Notes under the pieces: generated by a model
The model's database searches: none
Seen by the model: the letters and a program-made list of their open reading frames with translations, nothing else
What the model was told of the DNA's origin: nothing
Assembly (NCBI RefSeq): GCF_030549525.1
Contig: NZ_CP130831.1
Coordinates: forward strand, 2,195,501 to 2,259,500
Direction of reading: 5' to 3'
DNA from: Stenotrophomonas sp. 704A1
GTDB lineage: Bacteria; Pseudomonadota; Gammaproteobacteria; Xanthomonadales; Xanthomonadaceae
Length of the DNA: 64,000 nt
Program-made: the position numbers and the translations under genes
In this document: positions 39,050 to 50,782 of the stretch, piece by piece
Position numbering within the stretch: the stretch's first letter is position 1
Layout of the letters: every line of letters begins with the position of its first letter

Positions 39050-40600
39050 ATGTCTGCCCTGGCTCATCCCAAGCGCTCGCCCCTGCGCTTGAACCGTTTC
39101 GTGTTCTTCAGCGCGTCGATCTCGATCGGCATCCTCGGCGCCCTGACCGTGTTCTACCCCGATGCCAGCGAGCACTGGCTGCAATGGGCGCAGGCCGAGG
39201 TTTCCGCCGCGTTCGGCTGGTGGTACATGCTGCTGATCGTGCTGTGCCTGGGCTTCGTGCTGTGGCTGGCCTTCTCGCCATATGGCCGCATCCGGCTGGG
39301 TCACAACGAGGAATCGCCGGCCTTCGGCTACGTGGCCTGGGTGTCGATGCTGTTCTCGGCCGGTATCGGCATCGCGCTGCTGTACTACGGCGCCTACGAA
39401 CCGCTGGACCACTTCCTCAACCCACCCGGACAGCCGGGCGGCACGGTCGCGGCCGGGCGCGAGGCAATGGTGCTGACCTTCCTGCACTGGGGCCTGCATG
39501 GCTGGGCGCTGTACGCGCTGGTCGGCGTGGCGCTGGGCTACTTCGCCTACCGGCGCAACCTGCCGCTGGCGCTGCGCTCGGCGCTGCATCCGATCTTCGG
39601 CGAGCGCATCCACGGCCGCATCGGCGACATGGTGGATGGTTTCGGCATCCTCGCTACGCTGATCTCGATGGTCACCAACCTCGGCATCGGTGCGCTGGTG
39701 GTGCAGTCCGGCCTGGTCTATCTGTTCCATGTGCCCGACACGCCGCAGGTGCTGGTGGTGATCGTGCTGGTGATGATGGCGGTGGCCACGGTCGGTGTGG
39801 TCGCCGGTGTGGAGAAGGGCATCGCCTGGCTGTCCAACCTCAACGTGCGGCTGCTGTGCCTGCTGCTGCTGTTCGTGCTGGTGACCGGGCCGACCCTGCA
39901 CCTGCTCGATGGCCTGGTGCAGAACACCGGCGACTACCTCGGCGCGTTCGTGCGCAAGAGCTTCGACATGTACCTCAACGATCCCGAGGGCCGCACCTGG
40001 ATCGGCTCGTGGACGCTGTTCTACTGGGCCTGGTGGATCGCCTGGGCGCCGTTCGTGGGCCTGTTCGTGGCGCGCATCTCCCGCGGCCGCACCATCCGTG
40101 AAGTCATCATGGGCGTGCTGCTGATCCCGCTTGGCTTCACCCTGGCGTGGCTGTCGATCTTCGGCAACACGGCCATCGACCTGGTGCTGAACCATGGCCA
40201 GGCGGTGTTGGGCGAGGTGGCCCGGCACGATGCGGCGATGACGCTGTTCAAGCTGCTCGAGTACCTGCCCGCCGCGCCCTATGTGGCCGGCGCGGCGGTG
40301 GTGATCGGTTTCGTGCTGTTCCTTACCCCGGTCGACTCGGGCACGCTGATGATCGCCAACCTGTGCACGCGGCGCGTCGACGACGGCGTGGAGGATGGGC
40401 ATGACGCGCCGATCTGGCTGCGCGTGTTCTGGGCGGCGGGCATCACCGTGGCCAGTGTCGGCCTGCTGCTGGCGGGCAACTTCAGTGCGATGCAGACCGC
40501 CGTGGTGCTGTGCGGCCTGCCGTTCTCGTTCACGCTGGCGTTCTACATGTGGGGCCTGCTGAAGGCATTGCGCACCGACCCGGACGCGCCGCACCGGTAG
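39050..40600 (+). CDS. betT: BCCT-family choline transporter, short form
   Basis: A 516-residue transporter with twelve predicted membrane segments that imports choline by ion-coupled symport. The BCCT region with conserved glycines and aromatic residues is visible (FSAGIGIALLYYGAYEPLDHF, HWGLHGWALYALVGVALGYFAYR, and WTLFYWAWWIAWAPFVGLFVARISRGRTIRE). Compared with the 677-residue E. coli BetT it lacks the long cytoplasmic C-terminal tail linked to osmotic regulation. Divergence from betIBA around the operator supports choline as the substrate. The ATG at 39050 has GAGACG ten bases upstream. Confidence 0.9.
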   Translation: MSALAHPKRSPLRLNRFVFFSASISIGILGALTVFYPDASEHWLQWAQAEVSAAFGWWYMLLIVLCLGFVLWLAFSPYGRIRLGHNEESPAFGYVAWVSMLFSAGIGIALLYYGAYEPLDHFLNPPGQPGGTVAAGREAMVLTFLHWGLHGWALYALVGVALGYFAYRRNLPLALRSALHPIFGERIHGRIGDMVDGFGILATLISMVTNLGIGALVVQSGLVYLFHVPDTPQVLVVIVLVMMAVATVGVVAGVEKGIAWLSNLNVRLLCLLLLFVLVTGPTLHLLDGLVQNTGDYLGAFVRKSFDMYLNDPEGRTWIGSWTLFYWAWWIAWAPFVGLFVARISRGRTIREVIMGVLLIPLGFTLAWLSIFGNTAIDLVLNHGQAVLGEVARHDAAMTLFKLLEYLPAAPYVAGAAVVIGFVLFLTPVDSGTLMIANLCTRRVDDGVEDGHDAPIWLRVFWAAGITVASVGLLLAGNFSAMQTAVVLCGLPFSFTLAFYMWGLLKALRTDPDAPHR

Positions 40601-40726
40601 CCGGTGGCACGCGCGCCCGCTGCGACGATCCGCCGCAGCGGGTGCCGCCCTGGTTTCATCGCATTCCTAAAGACGCCGGGCGGCGTTGTGTCCCACTCTT
40701 CGATGCGTCTCATGAGGAGTCTTCCG

Positions 40727-41185
40727 ATGGTACGCATTGCGTGTTGCCTGATGCTGGTGAGTGCAGCGGTGGTCGCTGCCGCGTCGCCGCTGCCGCCGCC
40801 TCTGCAGCAGGTGGATCATCCCGTGCTGGCGGTGGGTGACGTCGGCCAGTTCCGTGTGCGGGTGCCTGCCTATCCAGGCGGGCAGGGCCGGGTCTCGTAT
40901 GCGGCGCATGCGCTGGCGCCGGGCAGCGATATCGACCGCGGCTACCGCTTCATCGCCGTCGAATGCGCCGAGGGCTTCACCCCGCGGGTGCATTACGAAG
41001 ATCGCGGCGTGGTGTGCTCGCGCATCGGCCAGGCGCCGCATGCAGCGTTCGAGATGGTGGTCACGGTGGTCAATACCGGCGCGCTCGATGGCGAAACGGT
41101 GATAGAGCACGGCCTGGCGGGTCTGGTGTACGACGCAGGCACGGTGTTCTCGCCGTGGCGCATCTACGGGGTGCGTGTGCCGTAG
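40727..41185 (+). CDS. Small secreted protein of unknown function
   Basis: A 152-residue protein with a signal peptide (MVRIACCLMLVSAAVVAAASP). The mature part is rich in beta-type segments and has two cysteines (VECAEGFTPRVHYEDRGVVCSRIG) that may form a disulfide. I do not recognise the family. GAGGAG seven bases upstream decides the ATG at 40727 over in-frame ATGs at 40703 and 40712. It is convergent with the zeta-type toxin gene nine bases away. Confidence 0.7.
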   Translation: MVRIACCLMLVSAAVVAAASPLPPPLQQVDHPVLAVGDVGQFRVRVPAYPGGQGRVSYAAHALAPGSDIDRGYRFIAVECAEGFTPRVHYEDRGVVCSRIGQAPHAAFEMVVTVVNTGALDGETVIEHGLAGLVYDAGTVFSPWRIYGVRVP

Positions 41186-41194
41186 CGGCGACGG

Positions 41195-41830
41195 CTAGCC
41201 GCTGCGCAGGGCCGCTTCCATCAGGGCGGCCGCCCAGCGCGGCGTGCGCTGCAGCTGCGCCAGGTCATCGGCGGCCGGCCAGTGCAGGCGGCCGCCTTCC
41301 ATCTGCAGCAGCAGCTGCGGGTCCGGTATCGGCTCGCCGGGGGCCGCATCCACGCTGTTGTCATAGACCTGCAGCTGCGCCAGCACCGGCATCAGGCCGA
41401 TCAGGTTCTGCTGCGCAAGCGGCCAGCGGCGGCGGATGTCGGCCTCGTTGATGGGGTGCCCGCCGGCGCGGACCCGCGACTGCACCCGGGCAATGTGCTG
41501 CTCCGGGCTGGACAGGCCGCAGAACCACATCAGCACGTCATGGCTGTGTCGGGCGTGGTGCAGCAGTGCGGTGATCGATTGCCCGCCCAGGGTGGTCTCG
41601 AAGGCGTGGTTGTGGCCGTGTTCCAGCGCGCTGCGCAGGCGGCCGACGCCTTCGTGCCAGGCCAGTGCGTTGGCCTCGGCCTGGGGGAGGCCGGCGTGCT
41701 CGCGCAGGCCGCGGGCGAAGGTATCGGGATTGAACCAGTCCAGCCCGGCCTGGCGCAGCACGTGGCCACCGATCGAACTCTTGCCAGCGCCGTTGACGCC
41801 GGCAAGCACGTACAGGAAGGGGCGGGGCAT
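41195..41830 (-). CDS. Zeta-toxin-like P-loop kinase
   Basis: A 211-residue kinase-fold protein. The Walker A is LAGVNGAGKSS, followed by FNPDTFARGLRE, the zeta-type FETTLGGQSITALL, and the loop RVRAGGHPINEADIRRRW with the conserved arginines. These features match zeta/PezT-related kinases, which phosphorylate UDP-N-acetylglucosamine-type sugars and so block cell-wall synthesis. The ATG at 41830 shares one base with the stop of the upstream antitoxin-like gene (TGATG), a usual sign of a toxin-antitoxin operon. The target here is unproven, and chromosomal members of this group may be non-toxic. Confidence 0.85.
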   Translation of the reverse strand: MPRPFLYVLAGVNGAGKSSIGGHVLRQAGLDWFNPDTFARGLREHAGLPQAEANALAWHEGVGRLRSALEHGHNHAFETTLGGQSITALLHHARHSHDVLMWFCGLSSPEQHIARVQSRVRAGGHPINEADIRRRWPLAQQNLIGLMPVLAQLQVYDNSVDAAPGEPIPDPQLLLQMEGGRLHWPAADDLAQLQRTPRWAAALMEAALRSG

Positions 41831-42204
41831 CAGTGCCCGCTGCCGGCCTTGACCTGGCCCTGCAATCGCGCTGGCTGGCGCAGCAGGGCGCGCGCGGCAT
41901 CGCCGGCGCCGGCCTGCTGCAGCACGGCCAGGCGCTGGTCGAAGCCGCTGCGCAGCGCATCCAGGCCGGTGGCCTGGCCACGCAGTTCCTGCAGTGATTT
42001 CTCCAGCGTCTCGACCTTGGCCTGCAGGGCCCGGTACTGCTCGATGGAGACGATCACCGCCTGCGGTTCATTGTGGTTGGTGACCACCACCATGCGCTGG
42101 TCGCGGACTTCCTGCATGACCTTGCGCCAGTGTTCCTTCACCGAGGACGCAGTGGTACGGGTCAGCTCGTTGATCGGATCGAATCGGACGGGGGCGTGCA
42201 GCAT
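41830..42204 (-). CDS. Phd/YefM-type antitoxin paired with the zeta-like kinase
   Basis: A 124-residue protein. The N-terminal ~55 residues are a Phd/YefM DNA-binding fold (SVKEHWRKVMQEVRDQRMVVVTNHNEPQAVIVSIEQYRAL); the C-terminal part is a coiled coil (about residues 58-105) and a basic tail likely to contact the toxin. It precedes the zeta-like kinase with a 1-bp overlap. Classical zeta toxins pair with epsilon or PezA, so this is a different antitoxin family. Autorepression through the 5' region is expected. The upstream 231-bp gap to acnA shows GC-rich palindromes but no clear operator. Confidence 0.82.
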   Translation of the reverse strand: MLHAPVRFDPINELTRTTASSVKEHWRKVMQEVRDQRMVVVTNHNEPQAVIVSIEQYRALQAKVETLEKSLQELRGQATGLDALRSGFDQRLAVLQQAGAGDAARALLRQPARLQGQVKAGSGH

Positions 42205-42320
42205 CGGCGGGCTCCGGGAACCTTTTGGCTACCTTACGCCTGTACCGGGAAAATTGCATGAATCGGCAAAAATATGAAAATTTCGCCGCAGGGAGCCGCA
42301 AGGGAGCTGCAGGTGAAGCG

Positions 42321-42402
42321 GCCGGGCCTGCAGGCCCGGCGTTGCGGGTTCAGGCGCGGCAGGTCCGCACGCGCCGGTGGCACCCCCGCGCTGGCGCGGG
42401 GG
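42321..42402. other. Two GC-rich palindromes downstream of acnA
   Basis: A perfect 20-bp palindrome GCCGGGCCTG-CAGGCCCGGC (42321-42340) and a 9-bp stem CCCCCGCGC-TG-GCGCGGGGG (42383-42402) lie between acnA and the antitoxin gene. Neither has a T-run; they may end or protect the acnA transcript. Confidence 0.5.
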
Positions 42403-42435
42403 CCGGGCGTCCGCCCGTGGGTGTCACGCGACGGT

Positions 42436-45189
<2,754 letters not shown>

Positions 45190-45438
45190 GCGGGATGACT
45201 CCTTCTTGCGGATGGCTTGCAGTGGCCCGCGCATGGGCGGGCCTGCTTGCGGTCGCCGCGGGCCTGGTGGCCCCGGTGGTCCCAGTATGAACCCCAGGCT
45301 GAATGGATTCATCCGGGCCGGGTTCCGGCCTGCGGCATCGGTTCCAGACTACAGGGGAAGGTGTATGGCGTATGTCACGTTTGCGGCCGATCCTTTGCGA
45401 GGCAAGGGCTGGCGGGGTGCCGGTCCTGTTCAGGGTGG

Positions 45439-45475
45439 AAGTATGCCCGGGGAAGTATGTATAATTTGTGCATAC
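45439..45475 (+). promoter_or_regulatory. Promoter and likely operator of the AbrB/PIN module
   Basis: A consensus TATAAT (45460-45465) sits inside an inverted repeat GTATG...CATAC (45455-45475), and AAGTATG is directly repeated at 45439 and 45453. The ATG of the antitoxin follows 27 bases after the -10. This layout fits autorepression by the AbrB-type antitoxin. Confidence 0.7.
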
Positions 45476-45491
45476 TCTGGAGGGTCTACCG

Positions 45492-45716
45492 ATGGAAGCC
45501 ACTGTTGCAGAACGCGGACAGATCACCCTGCCCAAGGCGGTACGTGATGCCTTGGGGCTGACCAAGGGCACCTTGTTGAAGGTCGAGCTGGACGGCAGCC
45601 GCATCATCCTGCGCAAGAGTGTTGACGATGCCATTTCACGGGCGCGCGGCAAGTTCGCGCTGGACGGCTTCGAATCGTCCGACGCAGCGGTACGTGCGGT
45701 GCGTGACGAGGAATAA
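45492..45716 (+). CDS. AbrB/MazE-fold antitoxin (VapB-like)
   Basis: A 74-residue protein. Residues 1-45 form the swapped-hairpin AbrB DNA-binding fold (EATVAERGQITLPKAVRDALGLTKGTLLKVELDGSRIIL); the rest is a flexible acidic tail that should wrap the toxin. GGAG upstream of the ATG at 45492 supports this start. It lies six bases before the PIN toxin and just downstream of a TATAAT promoter embedded in an inverted repeat. Confidence 0.88.
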   Translation: MEATVAERGQITLPKAVRDALGLTKGTLLKVELDGSRIILRKSVDDAISRARGKFALDGFESSDAAVRAVRDEE

Positions 45717-45722
45717 GCCGTG

Positions 45723-46121
45723 ATGATCGCCGTCGACTCTCCGGTGCTGGTTGAGCTGCTCAGCAATGGTCCGCAGGCCGATGCCGTGGAAGCCATCCTC
45801 AGGCAGAGCCTGGTCGGTGGCCGAGTGGTGGTGTGTGGCGCGACCCTGGCCGAGGTCTGCGCATCGCTGCGCGGCGGCGCCGAGGTGCTCGAAGCGCTGG
45901 AAGAAATGGGCGTGCACTTCAACCCGATGGAAGCCAAGTCGGCGCTGCGCGCCGGCGAGATGCACCGCCGTCACCGCCAGCGCAGCGGCAGCCGCCGCAG
46001 CCTGGATGAATTCATGGTCGGCGCCCACGCACTGTTGCAGTGCGATGGCCTGATCACCTGGAACGATACGTTTTACCGCGACTACTTCAAGGGCCTGAAG
46101 CTGATCGTGCCGCAAGCCTGA
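45723..46121 (+). CDS. PIN-domain ribonuclease toxin (VapC-like)
   Basis: A 132-residue PIN-domain protein. The conserved acids are visible: D in MIAVDSPVLVELL, E in ATLAEVCASL, and D in RSLDEFMVGAHAL, with a C-terminal WNDTFYRDYFKGLKLI segment. VapC toxins cleave tRNA or rRNA and are held inactive by their antitoxin. GAGGAA eight bases upstream favours the ATG at 45723; a GTG at 45720 is directly before it. Only 39 bases separate it from acnB, which might be read through from this operon. Confidence 0.87.
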   Translation: MIAVDSPVLVELLSNGPQADAVEAILRQSLVGGRVVVCGATLAEVCASLRGGAEVLEALEEMGVHFNPMEAKSALRAGEMHRRHRQRSGSRRSLDEFMVGAHALLQCDGLITWNDTFYRDYFKGLKLIVPQA

Positions 46122-46160
46122 GCCCACTTTTTTCAACCTACGCATTACCCGGGAGTTGTC

Positions 46161-48752
46161 ATGTTGGAAGCCTACCGCCACCACGTCGCCGAGCGCGCTG
46201 CGCTTGGCATCCCGCCGCTGCCGCTGAGCGCGCAGCAGACGGCCGATGTCATCGAACTGCTGAAGAATCCGCCGCAGGGCGAGGCCGAGTTCCTGCTCGA
46301 CCTGCTGACCCACCGCGTGCCGGCCGGCGTCGATGACGCGGCCAAGGTCAAGGCCTCGTACCTGGCGGCGATCGCTCTGGGCAGCGAGCAGAACCCGCTG
46401 ATCAGCCGCGAACGCGCCACCGAACTGCTGGGCACCATGCTCGGCGGTTACAACGTCGCCCCGCTGGTGCAGCTGCTGGACGATGCCAGCGTCGGCACCA
46501 TCGCCGCCAACGGGCTGAAGAAGACCCTGCTGGTGTTCGATGCCTTCCATGACGTGCAGGAAAAGGCCAAGGCGGGCAACGCCAACGCCCAGGCCGTGCT
46601 GCAGAGCTGGGCCGACGCCGAGTGGTTCACCAGCAACCCGGAAGTGCCGCAGAGCCTGACCGTCACCGTGTTCAAGGTGCCGGGCGAGACCAACACCGAC
46701 GACCTGTCGCCGGCACCGGACGCGACCACCCGCCCGGACATCCCGATGCACGCCCTGGCGATGCTGAAGAACAAGCGCGACGACGCGCCGTTCACCCCGG
46801 AAGAAGACGGCAAGCGCGGCCCGATCCAGCAGATTCTCGACCTGAAGGACAAGGGCCACCTGGTCGCCTACGTGGGCGACGTGGTCGGCACCGGTTCCTC
46901 GCGCAAGTCGGCCACCAACAGCGTGCTGTGGTGGACCGGCGATGACATTCCGTTCATCCCGAACAAGCGTGCCGGTGGCGTCTGCCTGGGTTCGAAGATC
47001 GCCCCGATCTTCTACAACACCATGGAAGATGCCGGTGCACTGCCGATCGAGCTGGACGTGTCGAAGATGGAGCACGGCGATGTGGTGGAACTGCGTCCGT
47101 ACGACGGCAAGGCGCTGAAGAACGGTGAAGTGATCGCCGAATTCCAGGTCAAGTCGGAAGTGCTGTTCGACGAAGTGCGCGCTGGTGGCCGCATTCCGCT
47201 GATCATCGGCCGCGGCCTGACCGGCAAGGCGCGTGAAGCGCTGGGCCTGGCCCCGACCACCCTGTTCCGCCTGCCGGTGCAGCCGGCCGACACCGGCAAG
47301 GGCTTCTCGCTGGCGCAGAAGATGGTCGGCCGCGCCTGCGGTCTGCCGGAAGGCCAGGGCATGCGCCCGGGCACCTACTGCGAACCGAAGATGACCTCGG
47401 TCGGCTCGCAGGACACCACCGGCCCGATGACCCGCGACGAGCTGAAGGACCTGGCCTGCCTGGGCTTCTCGGCCGACCTGGTGATGCAGTCGTTCTGCCA
47501 CACCGCCGCGTACCCGAAGCCGGTGGACGTCAAGACCCACCACACCCTGCCGGAGTTCATCTCCACCCGCGGCGGCATCTCGCTGCGTCCGGGCGACGGC
47601 GTGATCCACAGCTGGCTCAACCGCATGCTGCTGCCGGACACCGTCGGTACCGGTGGTGACTCGCACACCCGTTTCCCGGTCGGCATTTCGTTCCCGGCCG
47701 GTTCGGGCCTGGTCGCCTTCGCTGCCGCCACCGGCGTGATGCCGCTGGACATGCCGGAGTCGGTGCTGGTGCGCTTCAAGGGCCAGATGCAGCCGGGCGT
47801 GACCCTGCGTGACCTGGTCAACGCGATCCCGCTGTACGCGATCAAGTCGGGCCTGCTGACCGTGGCCAAGGCCGGCAAGAAGAACATCTTCTCCGGTCGC
47901 ATCCTGGAAATCGAAGGCCTGCCGGAACTGAAGGTCGAACAGGCCTTCGAACTGTCCGATGCGTCGGCCGAGCGTTCGGCGGCCGGTTGCTCGGTGCGCC
48001 TGAACAAGGAGCCGATCATCGAGTACCTCAACAGCAACATCACGCTGCTGAAGTGGATGATCGCCGAGGGTTACCAGGATCCGCGTTCGCTGCAGCGCCG
48101 TATCGAGAAGATGGAAGCATGGCTGGCCAACCCGGAGCTGCTGGAGCCGGATGCCGACGCCGAATACGCTGCCGTCATCGAGATCGACCTGGCCGACATC
48201 CACGAGCCGATCGTGGCCTGCCCGAACGACCCGGACGACGTGAAGACCCTGTCCGAAGTCGCCGGCGCCAAGATCGACGAAGTGTTCATCGGTTCGTGCA
48301 TGACCAACATCGGTCACTTCCGTGCCGCTGCCAAGCTGCTGGAAGGCAAGCGTGACCTGCCGACCCGCCTGTGGGTGGCCCCGCCGACCAAGATGGATGC
48401 CTCCGAGCTGACCAAGGAAGGCGTGTACGGCACCTTCGGCGCCACCGGTGCACGCATGGAAATGCCGGGCTGCTCGCTGTGCATGGGCAACCAGGCGCAG
48501 ATCCGCGAAGGCTCCACCGCGATGTCGACCTCGACCCGCAACTTCCCGAACCGCCTGGGCCGCAACACCAACGTGTACCTGGGTTCGGCGGAACTGGCGG
48601 CGATCTGCTCGCGCCTGGGCCGCATCCCGACCAAGGAGGAGTACATGGCGGACATCGGCGTGATCAACGCCAATGGTGCGGAGATCTACCGCTACATGAA
48701 CTTCGACCAGATCGAGGAATACCAGGACGTGGCTAAGACGGTTGCTGCCTGA
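46161..48752 (+). CDS. acnB: Bifunctional aconitate hydratase 2 / 2-methylisocitrate dehydratase
   Basis: An 863-residue aconitase B, the housekeeping TCA-cycle form. The N-terminal HEAT-like domain ([22 protein letters not shown]) is diagnostic for AcnB and absent from AcnA. The cluster cysteines are in [14 protein letters not shown] and [32 protein letters not shown] sequence is also present. Apo-AcnB can bind mRNA when iron is low. GGGAG precedes the ATG at 46161, and a strong terminator follows the gene. Confidence 0.96.
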   Translation: MLEAYRHHVAERAALGIPPLPLSAQQTADVIELLKNPPQGEAEFLLDLLTHRVPAGVDDAAKVKASYLAAIALGSEQNPLISRERATELLGTMLGGYNVAPLVQLLDDASVGTIAANGLKKTLLVFDAFHDVQEKAKAGNANAQAVLQSWADAEWFTSNPEVPQSLTVTVFKVPGETNTDDLSPAPDATTRPDIPMHALAMLKNKRDDAPFTPEEDGKRGPIQQILDLKDKGHLVAYVGDVVGTGSSRKSATNSVLWWTGDDIPFIPNKRAGGVCLGSKIAPIFYNTMEDAGALPIELDVSKMEHGDVVELRPYDGKALKNGEVIAEFQVKSEVLFDEVRAGGRIPLIIGRGLTGKAREALGLAPTTLFRLPVQPADTGKGFSLAQKMVGRACGLPEGQGMRPGTYCEPKMTSVGSQDTTGPMTRDELKDLACLGFSADLVMQSFCHTAAYPKPVDVKTHHTLPEFISTRGGISLRPGDGVIHSWLNRMLLPDTVGTGGDSHTRFPVGISFPAGSGLVAFAAATGVMPLDMPESVLVRFKGQMQPGVTLRDLVNAIPLYAIKSGLLTVAKAGKKNIFSGRILEIEGLPELKVEQAFELSDASAERSAAGCSVRLNKEPIIEYLNSNITLLKWMIAEGYQDPRSLQRRIEKMEAWLANPELLEPDADAEYAAVIEIDLADIHEPIVACPNDPDDVKTLSEVAGAKIDEVFIGSCMTNIGHFRAAAKLLEGKRDLPTRLWVAPPTKMDASELTKEGVYGTFGATGARMEMPGCSLCMGNQAQIREGSTAMSTSTRNFPNRLGRNTNVYLGSAELAAICSRLGRIPTKEEYMADIGVINANGAEIYRYMNFDQIEEYQDVAKTVAA

Positions 48753-48783
48753 TCCTGCTGATCGGTTGATGCGGTAAACGAAG

Positions 48784-48811
48784 AACCCCCGGTGCGAGCC
48801 GGGGGTTTTTT
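48784..48811 (+). terminator. Intrinsic terminator of acnB
   Basis: AACCCCCGG-TGCGAG-CCGGGGG is followed by six T residues (48806-48811). It lies 32 bases after the acnB stop. Confidence 0.92.
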
Positions 48812-48895
48812 GTGGAGCGGCATTTTTCGGAATGATTGCATTCCTCTGGCGTTGCGCAGCGCCTACCGTGAAAGATCCTTTTGGTCTTGTCTGAG

Positions 48896-50641
48896 ATGCG
48901 CCGTTCATTTCTGTTGACTTCCAGCCCTCCCCATCGCTGCACCATCACTGGTCAAGCCTTAGGCATTCTGCTTGCTTCTGTAATCCTGACCATGGCGCCG
49001 TCGGTCGGCGCAACGCCGGCGTCTGCGATGCCGCAGCCGACCAAGCCGCCGCCACGTTTCGATAGCACTACACGCCACAGCCTCTGTCACGAGGGCCGCT
49101 GCGTGATGCTGGATGGCACGGGCCGGCAATTGGCCGAGCATCGGGGAATACAGTACATCCGCCCATTCAAGAATGGAGTGGCGGTCTTCCAAAGGGGGAA
49201 GAGCTGGGGCGTCATGAATTCAGAAGGACGTATCGTCCTTGAAGGGCATTACGACTGGGTTGAGGTACATCGCAACGGGGTGATCGAAGCCCAGGTATTG
49301 CTGCGGAGCCCACCCAAGGCGTACAAGCGAATTGACTTCTTCAATGCACGAGGCCGATTGGTGCGTCGGTTTGAGGAGAAAGGCGAGATCGATCTCCTGC
49401 GGTCGGCGTCCTGGGCTGGAAACCCGGCTGTAGAGCTCTGCAACAGTGAAAAGCGGCGCTGCACGACCCGCTTCCTTGACGCGAAGGGCAAAGCCGGTCC
49501 CGTTTTCAGTGTCTTTGGTAGTTTTGGTCCCGTGGGTCATGAGGCAGAAGTGGCCATTGCTTCGCGCGATGGTGTCCACTTTGGCCTGGTTGATCGATCG
49601 CTGGCAGGCATAGGGCGTCAGGACTACGACCAGATGACGTTCAACAGGTCGGGTTTCGCGCTCGCCACCCAAGGCGGGAACGACACGGTGCTGGATTCCC
49701 ACGGGGTGCAAGTGGCGCCCATGGGTCGATATCGGTTCAAGTTTGGCCGGGGTGAGTACCTGCTGTCTGCGGTAGCCGCCGATGGTGCGTGCTTGCATTT
49801 CACCCGCACCGGGCGGCGGTTCCCAGCGCCTCCAGCCCACTGCCTGGAGACAGACGACCGCGCTGAAAGCGTAGGCTACGTAATTTTCGGTTCGGAGGAT
49901 GACGAATACGTAATGGGCCTGGATGGATTGCCGCGCTCCGCGCACCACCATGCGGACCTGCATCCGTTGAATCGCAGGATGGTCCAGTATCAAAAGCCCG
50001 GCGAAGCGGGGGTGCGTTTCATGATGCTGGAGGATGGCAGCATCTCGTCTTCCCTGTACTACCGACTTGCGCCTTTTCAAACTGCGGCAGGACTGGATGA
50101 CCAACTGCTGTTGGCCGAAGCCGATGGAGGATGGGGTGTAATAGATGCCGCTGGCGCTTGGCTGATTCCTCCTCGCTATCGTCGGATACAACCATTGGGT
50201 CCGAGTCTGGTCGCGGCATTCGAGCGGCCGGGATATGACCCCGGGTATCACATACTCGATCCACACGGGAATGCGGTGGCTGATTTCACCCCGCATGATC
50301 CCTCACCGGAGCTTTTGGCGGATGGAACAAGGGTTTATGCCCTCTCACTGCGTGGCCGCTGGGGCCTTCTGGATGAGTCGGGGCGGTGGAGGCTGGCGCC
50401 CCGCCACGGCTACGTGAGTGTTTCCAATGGCTTGGTTTCCGTGCGTGAGCGAAACAGTGCCGGTGATGTTACGGTTAATCTCCTTGATCCTGACACAGGA
50501 ACAATGCTGTTTGAGCAGGGATTCCTATCGATTCATCATCGAGCGGATGGTCTATTTGAGATGTTGAAGGCAGACCGGACCTTGCAGTTGATGAAGCCTG
50601 ACCGATCCGTTCTGGCGAGCCTGCGACCGAGCCCCAGATGA
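48896..50641 (+). CDS. Exported WG-repeat protein
   Basis: A 581-residue protein with a signal-type N-terminus (hydrophobic stretch ALGILLASVILTMAPSVGA near residues 24-42). At least three WG-type repeats can be seen: RGKSWGVMNSEGRIVLEGHYDWV, GGWGVIDAAGAWLIPPRYRRIQPLG and RGRWGLLDESGRWRLAPRHGYVSV. WG repeats form beta-rich, often KWG-like structures; the role is not known. The DNA is visibly richer in A and T than the neighbours, with more ATA, AAT and TTT codons, suggesting later acquisition. The ATG at 48896 is the first good start. It follows the acnB terminator and so needs its own promoter. Confidence 0.78.
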   Translation: MRRSFLLTSSPPHRCTITGQALGILLASVILTMAPSVGATPASAMPQPTKPPPRFDSTTRHSLCHEGRCVMLDGTGRQLAEHRGIQYIRPFKNGVAVFQRGKSWGVMNSEGRIVLEGHYDWVEVHRNGVIEAQVLLRSPPKAYKRIDFFNARGRLVRRFEEKGEIDLLRSASWAGNPAVELCNSEKRRCTTRFLDAKGKAGPVFSVFGSFGPVGHEAEVAIASRDGVHFGLVDRSLAGIGRQDYDQMTFNRSGFALATQGGNDTVLDSHGVQVAPMGRYRFKFGRGEYLLSAVAADGACLHFTRTGRRFPAPPAHCLETDDRAESVGYVIFGSEDDEYVMGLDGLPRSAHHHADLHPLNRRMVQYQKPGEAGVRFMMLEDGSISSSLYYRLAPFQTAAGLDDQLLLAEADGGWGVIDAAGAWLIPPRYRRIQPLGPSLVAAFERPGYDPGYHILDPHGNAVADFTPHDPSPELLADGTRVYALSLRGRWGLLDESGRWRLAPRHGYVSVSNGLVSVRERNSAGDVTVNLLDPDTGTMLFEQGFLSIHHRADGLFEMLKADRTLQLMKPDRSVLASLRPSPR

Positions 50642-50674
50642 CAGTCGGGGCAACTTGCCCCGCATTGAAGATCA

Positions 50675-50697
50675 CGCCGGGCATGGCCCGGCGCTAC
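50675..50697. repeat. Single SMAG palindrome after the WG-repeat gene
   Basis: CGCCGGGCATGG-CCCGGCGCTAC lies 34 bases after the stop of the WG-repeat gene, between two convergent genes. Confidence 0.85.
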
Positions 50698-50782
50698 CCG
50701 AGAGCACATCCGGCGTGTGCCGGCACCACGGCCGACACGCAGGCGGGATGACATCACCCATCCCGCCCGCGTGGCATCGCCA

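Noticed and set aside
42205..42435. A small gene between the antitoxin and acnA
   Set aside because: Only GC-rich palindromes are present and no open frame has a ribosome binding site or family pattern.
45636..48908. Long open frame antisense to acnB and the PIN toxin
   Set aside because: Same composition artefact; it crosses the acnB terminator and several real gene boundaries.
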